Source: Chloroflexota bacterium
Lineage (GTDB): Bacteria > Chloroflexota > UBA5177 > JANWHV01
DNA length: 7,537 nucleotides
Assembly (NCBI GenBank): GCA_025924845.1
Contig: JAICHN010000257.1
Span: 1-7,537 of the forward strand
Reading direction: 5' to 3'
The notes below the pieces were generated by a model. That model was not told the DNA's origin and searched no databases. It was given only the letters and a program-made list of their open reading frames with translations. Each line of letters opens with the position of its first letter. Position 1 is the stretch's first letter. The position numbers and the translations under genes were made by a program. This document shows, piece by piece, positions 1 to 5,290 of this stretch.

Positions 1-573
1 ATCGACCGGTCCCTTCCTGGTGTACATCCCCTTGTGCTCGATCAACAGCACCGGGTCGTTGCAACGGATCGCCGCCCGGAGCAGCCCGTAGGCCGAGGCC
101 GGCGTGCCGGCGGCCGCTACCAGCAGGCCGGGCATCTGCTGGAACCAGGATTCGCCGGTGGCGGAATGCTGGGTGCCGAAGTGCCCGGTGGCGCCGCCGA
201 TGGCCCGAACCACCAGAGGCACGGTGGCCTGGCCGCCGGACATGAAGCGAAACTTGGGGATCTCATTGATCATGGCATCGCCCGCGCTTGGCAGAAAGTC
301 CACGAACATAATCTCCACCACGGGACGCATCCCGGTGACGGCCATGCCCAGGGCGGCGCCCACGAAGCCGTTCTCGGAGATGGGCGTGTCAATCACCCGG
401 TTCGGGCCGAACTCCTCAAGCAACCCTTCGCTGGTCTTGAAGGAGCCGCCGGCGCCTCCGATATCCTCACCCAAAAAGACCACGGCGGGATCGGCGCGCA
501 GTTCCGCCGCCAGGGCGGCGTGGACGGCATCGCGGTAGGTCATCTCGGCGGCAACCTCAGTCGGCGTAGACAT
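1..573 (-). CDS. 2-oxoacid/acetoin dehydrogenase E1 component, beta subunit (3' end cut by window edge)
   Basis: This is the beta subunit of a thiamine-pyrophosphate-dependent E1 (pyruvate, branched-chain or acetoin dehydrogenase type), which together with E1 alpha decarboxylates a 2-oxoacid or cleaves acetoin and passes the acyl group to a lipoyl E2. The first 191 residues are present; the family is about 325 residues long, so roughly 130 are missing beyond base 1. Visible marks are LGEDI at 34-38, whose Glu36 is the usual TPP-activating residue, the DTPISENGFVG block at 62-72, GTQHS at 133-137 with the conserved His136, and PGL at 148-150. The start at 573 is preceded by GAGGAG ten bases upstream and overlaps the alpha stop by 17 nt, implying translational coupling. 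ATG at 543 (before TYRDAV) is an alternative. The subunit type is secure; the substrate is not resolved. An E2 gene may follow to the left. Confidence 0.93.
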   Translation of the reverse strand, partial: MSTPTEVAAEMTYRDAVHAALAAELRADPAVVFLGEDIGGAGGSFKTSEGLLEEFGPNRVIDTPISENGFVGAALGMAVTGMRPVVEIMFVDFLPSAGDAMINEIPKFRFMSGGQATVPLVVRAIGGATGHFGTQHSATGESWFQQMPGLLVAAAGTPASAYGLLRAAIRCNDPVLLIEHKGMYTRKGPVD

Positions 574-1531
574 AGCGACCAATCTCCTCGAGTGCGGGCC
601 ACGGCGCGGCAGTAGCGCCCGCCACGGCGGCGTCGATCTCGTCCTGCACTGTTTGGCGCAGTGTTTCCTGCTCATCCTTGCCCATGATACCCTCGGCCTC
701 GAGCGCCTTACCCAGCCGGATGATCGGATCGCGGGCCTTCCAGGTGTCCAGCTCGCCGGGCTTCCGGTACTTGCCGGGGTCGGTACGCGAGTGCCCGCTG
801 TAGCGGTAGGTCTTGCATTCCAGGAGGGTGGGGCCTTCCCCCGCGCGGGCGCGGGCGATAGCAGCGGCGGCCTGCTCGTACACGGCGTCCACGTCGTTGC
901 CGTCCACCATAATGCCGGGCATGGCATAGGCGGCGGCGCGCACCGCCAGGTCATCGACCGGGGTGGTGGCGCGGAGGGGGCTATATTCCCCGTAGAGGTT
1001 ATTCTCGCAGACGAATACGACGGGCGCCTTCCATACGCTCGCCATGTTCAGCGCCTCATGAAAGGAGCCGATATTGGTGGCTCCATCGCCGAAAAAGGTG
1101 AGCGCCACCTGTTTGGTGCCGCGTAGTTTAGCGGACATGGCGGCGCCAAGCGCCACGGGCAGGCCGGCCCCGACGATGGCGAAGGCGCCGATCAGGCCGC
1201 GCGAGAAATCGGTGAAGTGCATGGAGCCGCCGCGTCCCTTGCACAGGCCGGTCTCCCGGCCCATCATCTCGGCGAAGGCGGCCTGAGGATCGACGCCGCG
1301 GGCCAGGGCGTGCCCATGGCCCCGGTAGGTGATGGTAAGGTAGTCGTCTGGGCCCATGGCGCTGATCGCGCCGACCGGAACGGCCTCCTGGCCCTGGCTG
1401 AGATGGGTGGTGCCGACCACCAGTCCCTGCATGAAGAGTTGTTGTACTTTATCCTCGAAGGCGCGGATCACCAGCATGGAGCGGAACCACGCGCGGCGAT
1501 CCGGCGTACCGGCCTGGGGCGACTGACTCAT
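557..1531 (-). CDS. 2-oxoacid/acetoin dehydrogenase E1 component, alpha subunit
   Basis: This is the alpha subunit of the same TPP-dependent E1, 324 residues long, as is usual for AcoA/PdhA-type proteins. The TPP/Mg-binding motif is complete: GDG at 148-150 and NN at 177-178, with the expected spacing of 26 residues. Other family marks are GQEA at 47-50, YRGHGH at 69-74, KGRGGSMH at 98-105 and the loop RYSGHSRTDP at 243-252, which corresponds to the phosphorylation loop of E1 alpha. I chose the ATG at 1531 because AAGGAA lies four bases upstream and the protein then has the family length. An in-frame start at 1594 would add 21 residues with no family character and would run through an inverted repeat. 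A 140-nt gap separates it from the EthD gene, so it may have its own expression control. Short length and sequence feel favour acetoin dehydrogenase-like, but pyruvate or another 2-oxoacid is possible. Confidence 0.95.
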   Translation of the reverse strand: MSQSPQAGTPDRRAWFRSMLVIRAFEDKVQQLFMQGLVVGTTHLSQGQEAVPVGAISAMGPDDYLTITYRGHGHALARGVDPQAAFAEMMGRETGLCKGRGGSMHFTDFSRGLIGAFAIVGAGLPVALGAAMSAKLRGTKQVALTFFGDGATNIGSFHEALNMASVWKAPVVFVCENNLYGEYSPLRATTPVDDLAVRAAAYAMPGIMVDGNDVDAVYEQAAAAIARARAGEGPTLLECKTYRYSGHSRTDPGKYRKPGELDTWKARDPIIRLGKALEAEGIMGKDEQETLRQTVQDEIDAAVAGATAAPWPALEEIGRYVYAD

Positions 1532-1583
1532 GGTGTTCCTTCCCACGGCATAGTTTGAAGGGTATGGGGTTCCGCGAAGGTTG

Positions 1584-1609
1584 GATCCTGACACTTTAAT
1601 ATCAGGATC
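1584..1609. repeat. 8-bp perfect inverted repeat upstream of E1 alpha
   Basis: GATCCTGA at 1584-1591 is the exact reverse complement of TCAGGATC at 1602-1609, separated by an AT-rich 10-nt spacer. It lies 53 nt upstream of the E1 alpha ATG, in the only sizeable gap within the leftward gene block. The symmetry and AT-rich centre suit a protein-binding site or a leader-RNA hairpin. There is no T-run on either strand, so it is not an intrinsic terminator. On the minus strand it contains TGTCAGG, which shares TGTCAG with the candidate GntR sites near 4905 and 5055; that resemblance is weak. Confidence 0.4.
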
Positions 1610-1671
1610 GTCAGCCAGGGTTCTCCTGGGAATAACGATTCCGGTTTCGATTGTATGTGTAGCACCGGCGA

Positions 1672-2001
1672 TCAGGCCGTGTCAAGCACGGGTTCCCAGC
1701 GTACCGCCTCCTCGACTATTACCGCTTCCGACCAGGCCAGAAACTGAGGACGATCCTCGGCCAGCCGCGCGGCGATCGCCGGATCGGCGAAGGCGGCGCG
1801 CAGCGCCTCCGCGCTGTCGAACCATAACTCGCCCACGGCATCCCAGTCGCTGGTCCGCGGGTCGGCGGGACGCGAAAGGACCAGGCCGCGCAGACCCGGC
1901 ATCTCGCGCACGATCGCGATATGAGGGCCGCTATAGTGCGCCCAGAAGTCTTCCACGCTCATGCCAAGCTTGCGTCGGATAAAGGAGATTCGTCGAACCA
2001 T
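1672..2001 (-). CDS. EthD-domain small protein
   Basis: This 109-residue protein has the EthD pattern (dimeric alpha/beta ferredoxin-like barrel). It begins RRISFIRRKLGMSVEDF (3-19) and continues with WAHYSGPH at 20-27, MPGLRG at 34-39, a central WDAVGELWFDS (53-63) and a C-terminal FLAWSEAVIVEE (87-98). Family members are named after a protein of the ethyl tert-butyl ether degradation locus and include small enzymes or accessory proteins of aromatic and polyketide metabolism. Many have no known function. The ATG at 2001 is chosen because AAGGGGG lies seven bases upstream; longer in-frame starts would overlap the isomerase gene and add an Arg/Pro-rich stretch with no family similarity. It starts 11 nt after the isomerase stop, so it is almost certainly in the same transcript. 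Its job beside sugar-acid enzymes is unknown. Confidence 0.85.
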   Translation of the reverse strand: MVRRISFIRRKLGMSVEDFWAHYSGPHIAIVREMPGLRGLVLSRPADPRTSDWDAVGELWFDSAEALRAAFADPAIAARLAEDRPQFLAWSEAVIVEEAVRWEPVLDTA

Positions 2002-2012
2002 GGTTCGCCCCC

Positions 2013-2852
2013 TTACTGGGAAGCCGCTATTGCCGCGCGCGCCAGATCGCGGAACAGGATGGTCTCGCAGACGTTGTCGCAGCGGTTGCAGTCTTGCCAA
2101 TCCTGCCAGACGTACTCGATGGCGAAATAGCCGGGATAGTCCAGTTCCCGCAGCCTGGCAATCACCCGCCGATAGTCGATGGTGTTCTCGCCGAACGGCG
2201 TTTGCAGGCGCCCCTTGGCGGCGCCGCGGCAGTGGAAATGGCGGGCATGGGCCAGCAGGGGCTCGACCTCACGGTCCGGGATGCCGGCATAGGTAAAGTG
2301 CGTGTAGTCAAGGGTCAGCTTGAGACCGGGGGTCAATTCGACCAGTCGAGCGAGCTTTTCCGGCGTATCCACGTTGGAGCCGAGGTGACCCTCCACGGAG
2401 AGCACGATGCCGTATCGGGCCGCTTCCTCCACCCTCCAGGCCAGCTCCCCGGCCGAGCGGCGGATCGCAGTCTCCCACGGCTCGTCGCCAAAGCGCATTC
2501 CCGGCAGCATGGTCATGCCGGGCGCCTCCAGCCGGCGCGCCAACTCCAGCAGGTCGCGGAAGAAGGCGGCCGCCTCCGCGCGCTGTTGAGGATCGGGGTG
2601 ATTAACGGCCATGACGTCGAACGCCGAGGTCTGAATAAATACGTCGGCCAGTTCCAGCCCGGCCCGGGCAATACGTTCCTGAAGGATGCCCGCCCACTGC
2701 GCGATATCGCCGCGCACCTGCTCGGGGCGCACATGGGAACGGTCGCCGAACAGCCCCAGATCCAGCGCCTCGATGTCGAGCATGCGGATGAGGGTCAGCA
2801 CGCGGTCATGTTGAAGCAACGGCCAGGTAAAGTCGGCGCAGGCGAGTTTCAT
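2013..2852 (-). CDS. Xylose isomerase-like TIM-barrel sugar isomerase/epimerase
   Basis: This is a 279-residue member of the AP-endonuclease-2/xylose-isomerase-like TIM-barrel family, which contains metal-dependent sugar and sugar-phosphate isomerases and epimerases as well as inosose dehydratases and hydroxypyruvate isomerases. The expected metal-ligand positions sit at strand ends: Glu154 in LSVEGHLGS, Asp182 and His185 in LTLDYTHF, His207 in HFHCRG and Glu246 in FAIEYVW. A Cys-containing C-terminal segment, DCNRCDNVCET (254-264), is unusual for the fold and could be an extra metal or redox site. The ATG at 2852 is preceded by a perfect AAGGAGG nine bases upstream. The upstream in-frame GTG at 2873 would place that ribosome binding site inside the coding region. 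It starts 17 nt after the enolase-superfamily stop. Substrate cannot be read from sequence; a keto-sugar or sugar acid is the inference. Confidence 0.85.
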   Translation of the reverse strand: MKLACADFTWPLLQHDRVLTLIRMLDIEALDLGLFGDRSHVRPEQVRGDIAQWAGILQERIARAGLELADVFIQTSAFDVMAVNHPDPQQRAEAAAFFRDLLELARRLEAPGMTMLPGMRFGDEPWETAIRRSAGELAWRVEEAARYGIVLSVEGHLGSNVDTPEKLARLVELTPGLKLTLDYTHFTYAGIPDREVEPLLAHARHFHCRGAAKGRLQTPFGENTIDYRRVIARLRELDYPGYFAIEYVWQDWQDCNRCDNVCETILFRDLARAAIAASQ

Positions 2853-2869
2853 CGGGATGATCCTCCTTG

Positions 2870-4072
2870 TCACACCTGGTATCGCGCAATGTACTCCTGA
2901 TCAAGCTCAAGCCCAAAACCGGGACCGCTTGGCACCGGATAGAGCCCGTTGGCAATGGGAGGGCGATTGGCGATCAGCGTCCAGAAGAGCGGGTCACGCT
3001 CGGGGTGAAAGCACTCGACGTAGGTGCCGCGCGGGGTGGCGGCCAGGAGATGGGCTGAAATCTGCGGCTCCTCATGATGACCCATCTGTATGCTGAACGA
3101 ATCGGCGATCGCCGCCGCGCGCCGCCATTGACTGGGGCCGGCCGCCCAGGATGCATCGAAGTTGCAAATATCGATGGCTCCGTCCACCATCAAGTCGCGC
3201 GCCCCGGCCAGGGAAACCTCGCCCTGGCCGGCCGCGACGGGCACGCCGGTGATCAAGCGCACGTCGCGCATGGCCCGCCGGTCGTCCGTCCAGTGGCAAG
3301 GCTCTTCAAACCAACGCACGTTCAGCCCTTCGACCAGTCGGCAGAAGCGCACCGCTTCACGCAGACTATAGCCTTGGTTGGCGTCCGCCATCAAGACGAA
3401 GTCGGCGCCGCCCGCCTGACGCGCCGCGCGGAATCGCGCCGCATCCTCCTCGGGCGTGGCGCCACCGACCTTGAACTTGCAGCCTGCCAGGCCCTGGGCG
3501 CGGTAGTATTCCATCTCCTGGGCCAGCTCGGCATGCGTGCGATCGTAGTAGCCGCCGATGGCGATGATCGGCAGGGCATCGCGATAGCCGCCCCACAGGC
3601 GGTAGAGCGGCATACCGAGGGCCTTGCCCACCGCGTCCCAGATGGCGCTGTCCACGCAGGCCATGGCCTGCGTGGACAGCTTGCGTTCACGGAGGATATC
3701 GTAGGTCGCGGGGAGCATCGCTTCCCAGCAACCCTCGACGTTAAAGGCATCGCGGCCGACCACGGCGGGGGCCAATTCCTCGTGGATGATGCGCCGGATG
3801 GCGGGCTGCGCCTCGTCCTCATCGCCATTGTAGGCCTCGCCGACGATACCCTCGTCGGTCAGCACGCGGGTGATAATGGTGCAGCGAGTATCCATTTGAT
3901 ACTTGCTGCCGCGGAAGACTCGGGCCAGGGGCGTGCGCAGCCCCAGCGTCTCGATGGCCCGGATTCGTAACGGGACGGTAGCCCAGCGCGCCGGCGGCGG
4001 TTGAGATGGTGATGGTGCCCCGAGCGTGGCGGCAGCGCCTTGGTCGGGCTGGGCCGCGAATGCCTCGCTCAC
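2870..4072 (-). CDS. Enolase-superfamily enzyme, mandelate racemase subgroup (probable acid-sugar dehydratase)
   Basis: Enolase-superfamily proteins abstract the proton alpha to a carboxylate; the mandelate racemase subgroup contains many acid-sugar dehydratases giving 2-keto-3-deoxy acids. In this 400-residue protein the catalytic set can be placed by eye against mandelate racemase: KFK (Lys199, Lys201), Asp230 and Asn232 in MADAN, Glu256 in WFEEP, Asp306 paired with His333 in GHHEEPQISAHLLAATP, and Glu353. The His-Asp dyad defines the subgroup. The third metal ligand, normally GE, reads AGQGE here (Gln283, Glu285). The capping domain includes CVDSAIWDAVGK (139-150). The start is GTG at 4072 with AAGGAGG six bases upstream; an ATG at 4183 would overlap gntR by 92 nt. 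About 30 Pro/Ala/Gln-rich residues precede the core. It follows gntR by 19 nt. A perfect 34-bp palindrome lies at codons 131-142. Confidence 0.9.
   Translation of the reverse strand: MSEAFAAQPDQGAAATLGAPSPSQPPPARWATVPLRIRAIETLGLRTPLARVFRGSKYQMDTRCTIITRVLTDEGIVGEAYNGDEDEAQPAIRRIIHEELAPAVVGRDAFNVEGCWEAMLPATYDILRERKLSTQAMACVDSAIWDAVGKALGMPLYRLWGGYRDALPIIAIGGYYDRTHAELAQEMEYYRAQGLAGCKFKVGGATPEEDAARFRAARQAGGADFVLMADANQGYSLREAVRFCRLVEGLNVRWFEEPCHWTDDRRAMRDVRLITGVPVAAGQGEVSLAGARDLMVDGAIDICNFDASWAAGPSQWRRAAAIADSFSIQMGHHEEPQISAHLLAATPRGTYVECFHPERDPLFWTLIANRPPIANGLYPVPSGPGFGLELDQEYIARYQV
3647..3680. repeat. Perfect 34-bp palindrome inside the enolase-superfamily gene
   Basis: The 17 bases at 3647-3663 (beginning GCTGTCCACG) are the exact reverse complement of 3664-3680 (ending CGTGGACAGC), with no spacer and the central hexamer CATG flanked by GC pairs. 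The symmetry stops at 3646/3681. On the minus strand it encodes LSTQAMACVDS, residues 132-142, leading straight into the conserved AIWD segment, and the frame stays open. The DNA could extrude a cruciform and the mRNA could form a long hairpin. Confidence 0.97.
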
Positions 4073-4091
4073 GGTTAGCCTCCTTGTCTGT

Positions 4092-4784
4092 TCACTTGCG
4101 CAAGTCACTCTCAAAACGTTCGAGGTCGAGGTGTAAGAGTACCGCATCGCGGGCGCGGCGGGCGCTATGCGCCTGAATGGCATGCAGAATCACCCAATGC
4201 TCGTGCATCCACTCGGTGGTGTGATCGACCGAGTGCCGAAACTCCGACGACAGGGCAACCCAGAGGTCGCGTAAGGACGCCTGCATCTGCACCAGCAGCG
4301 CATTGCCGGTGCTCTCCGCGACGGCCAACTCGAACTCCAGCGGCTCCCAGTGCCAGGACGGTTGTTCGGCTAGATGCTGCTGGTGCCCCAGCAGCATGGC
4401 CTTGAGTTCGGTGATGTCGTCGTCGGTGGCCCGCTCCGCCGCCAGTGAGGCGGCCATCGGTTCCAGGCTGCGGCGTAGTTCCACCATGTCGCGCAGAGCG
4501 TGCTTCTCGGCGGCCAGCACGAAGGCCGGGGCACCAAGGGTCCACTGCCGACCCGGCGCCGCGACATAGGCGCCGTCGCCGCGCCGAATCTCCACCAGGC
4601 GGATCGTGGCGAGGATTTTCATGGCCTCGCGCACGGAGGAACGGCCGACTCGCAACTGTTCCATGAGGACGCGCTCGGGAGGGAGACGATCCCCCGGCTC
4701 CAGCTTCTGGTCGGCAATGTATTCGCGGATGCGTTCCACGATGATCTGCGGCAGCGGCGCGCGGCTTACCTGGTCAAGGCCCAT
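4092..4784 (-). CDS. GntR-family transcriptional regulator, FadR/FCD subfamily
   Basis: This 230-residue repressor or activator has a GntR winged helix at the N terminus (about 12-76: PQIIVERIREYI, PGDRLPPER, LRVGRSSVREAMKILATIRLVEIRRGDGAYV) and an FCD ligand domain (about 97-222, opening LRDMVELRRSLEPMAASLAAER). FCD domains bind small carboxylates or sugar acids, often through a metal held by Asp-x-x-Phe-His and two later His residues. Here the Asp and first His positions are Pro148 and Glu152 (PLEFE), while His196 and His218 remain, so the metal site looks altered. The ATG at 4784 has GGGTGG about seven bases upstream; an in-frame GTG at 4802 lacks a good site. It is the first gene of the leftward block, 19 nt before the dehydratase, and diverges from the transporter gene. 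It probably regulates both directions through sites at 4903-5063. Confidence 0.93.
   Translation of the reverse strand: MGLDQVSRAPLPQIIVERIREYIADQKLEPGDRLPPERVLMEQLRVGRSSVREAMKILATIRLVEIRRGDGAYVAAPGRQWTLGAPAFVLAAEKHALRDMVELRRSLEPMAASLAAERATDDDITELKAMLLGHQQHLAEQPSWHWEPLEFELAVAESTGNALLVQMQASLRDLWVALSSEFRHSVDHTTEWMHEHWVILHAIQAHSARRARDAVLLHLDLERFESDLRK
4374..4397. repeat. 10-bp inverted repeat with 4-nt loop inside gntR
   Basis: ATGCTGCTGG at 4374-4383 is the reverse complement of CCAGCAGCAT at 4388-4397, with four bases between. It lies in the coding sequence for AMLLGHQQHL of the regulator, where CTG and CAG codons repeat, so codon composition may account for it. The mRNA could form a tight hairpin here. 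Confidence 0.6.
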
Positions 4785-4902
4785 GACGTCGCCACCCTTC
4801 ACCTTGTCGTAATGGTTGGGATGCGTATGATTGTCCAGTAACTACTCTATCACTGCCGGCTGGGAGCAGTGGCCGATTGCATAGGGAAGATTCTCCGCTC
4901 AG

Positions 4903-4913
4903 TTGTCAGACCG
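4903..4913. promoter_or_regulatory. Candidate GntR (FadR-type) operator 1
   Basis: TTGTCAGACCG contains the odd palindrome GTC-A-GAC at 4905-4911. FadR-subfamily regulators commonly bind short symmetric sites built on TGGTCnGACCA or GTnnnAC. The site lies just downstream of the leftward -10 box, about where transcription of gntR should start, so binding here would repress the leftward operon. Assignment to this regulator is inference from position and symmetry. Confidence 0.45.
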
Positions 4914-4925
4914 GTAACAGCGCTC

Positions 4926-4955
4926 ATACTAGCTGAGTGGGCTTCATATTGTCAA
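4926..4955 (-). promoter_or_regulatory. Leftward sigma-70-type promoter for the gntR operon
   Basis: Read on the minus strand, TTGACA (4955-4950, perfect -35) is followed after 18 nt by TAGTAT (4931-4926, four of six matches to TATAAT). The predicted start of transcription is near 4919, giving a leader of about 135 nt before the gntR ATG at 4784. The leader holds a 6-bp hairpin (CACTGC at 4851-4856 with GCAGTG at 4866-4871). Its -35 is 21 nt from the -35 of the rightward promoter, so the two are back to back. Confidence 0.65.
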
Positions 4956-4976
4956 GCAGCGCGGCTGCGACCAGTC

Positions 4977-5005
4977 TTGACAGTGGTCTGAGGCGGGTCT
5001 ATACT
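4977..5005 (+). promoter_or_regulatory. Rightward sigma-70 promoter for the binding-protein gene
   Basis: A perfect -35 box, TTGACA at 4977-4982, is followed after the ideal 17 nt by TATACT at 5000-5005 (five of six to consensus). Transcription should start near 5012, leaving a leader of about 280 nt before the GTG at 5291. The spacer contains TGGTCTGA (4984-4991), a half-site resembling the candidate GntR operators, so the regulator could block this promoter directly. A weaker alternative, TTGTCA (4903-4908) with CATACT (4925-4930), lies upstream on the same strand. Confidence 0.75.
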
Positions 5006-5009
5006 GTCA
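4978..5009. repeat. 7-bp inverted repeat embracing the rightward promoter
   Basis: TGACAGT at 4978-4984 and ACTGTCA at 5003-5009 are exact reverse complements with 18 nt between them. The arms overlap the -35 and -10 boxes of the rightward promoter. A dimeric or paired-dimer regulator binding both arms would cover the promoter completely. GACCA (4969-4973) and TGGTC (4984-4988) form a second, interleaved 5-bp inverted repeat. Confidence 0.45.
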
Positions 5010-5011
5010 GC

Positions 5012-5290
5012 CACACCTGGTAGTTACCTGGGCGATGGGATCGGGCAATCAGATGTCAGACCACAAGCCGAGTTTCCGGCCCGATCGGGTCCAGGATTCG
5101 GAAAAGCAGTCAACACGGAAGGAGGGTTGCAGCTCGGGCGACACAGGTACCACCCGGCCGTGGCGGCGAAGAGGAGAATCCGCCGCCGGCAACTCCCGAT
5201 CGCCGCGGTCGGGCGCGTCTCGCTAGATCTCATGATCCGGAGCGGTCGACGGTATCACTCCGGCTATTCCACGAGGCAAGGAGAAGCATT
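5012..5290 (+). other. Long structured leader of the binding-protein gene; no convincing gene
   Basis: This stretch between the predicted transcription start and the GTG at 5291 holds no recognisable gene. It has several hairpins: CCCGATCGGG (5080-5089), a 7-bp GC stem GGCGGCG/CGCCGCC (5162-5168 with 5181-5187) whose loop contains GAGGAG, CCCGA/TCGGG (5195-5199 with 5209-5213), and CCGGAG/CTCCGG (5237-5242 with 5258-5263) just before the ribosome binding site at 5278-5283. An isolated AAGGAGG lies at 5119-5125. No T-run follows any hairpin, so I see no attenuator terminator, and it matches no riboswitch class I recognise. Confidence 0.5.
5053..5063. promoter_or_regulatory. Candidate GntR (FadR-type) operator 2
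   Basis: ATGTCAGACCA repeats nine bases of operator 1 (TGTCAGACC) in the same orientation exactly 150 bp away, with the symmetric core GTCAGAC at 5055-5061 and a GACCA right half-site. It lies about 40 nt downstream of the predicted rightward transcription start, where a bound repressor could act as a roadblock or pair with site 1 by looping. Confidence 0.45.

Noticed and set aside
17..24. CRISPR arrays, tRNA or rRNA genes and insertion sequences anywhere in the window
   Set aside because: I saw no regularly spaced repeats, no tRNA-like cloverleaf, no rRNA sequence and no transposase or terminal repeats; the window is filled by metabolic genes and one control region.
1615..1629. CCAGG/CCTGG hairpin after the EthD gene as a terminator
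   Set aside because: The stem is only 5 bp and no T-run follows on the minus strand, so it would not terminate transcription.
1650..1685. Possible promoter for E1 alpha: TTGACA (1685-1680) and TACAAT (1655-1650) on the minus strand
   Set aside because: The two boxes are 24 nt apart, too far for a sigma-70 promoter, and no acceptable partner box sits at 16-18 nt from either.
2094..2900. Long open frame of 268 codons on the plus strand opposite the isomerase gene
   Set aside because: It lies antisense to a clearly conserved TIM-barrel protein, has no recognisable family features, and arises from the high GC content keeping the opposite frame open.
3074..3970. Open frame of 298 codons on the plus strand opposite the enolase-superfamily gene
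   Set aside because: The minus strand carries a complete catalytic set with a strong ribosome binding site. The antisense product is low in complexity and resembles no family.
5035..5226. Possible small leader gene of 57-63 codons in the control region (ATG at 5035 or 5053)
   Set aside because: Composition is Arg/Ser/Gly-rich without family signature, the ribosome binding site is weak, and the sequence overlaps hairpins and a candidate operator.
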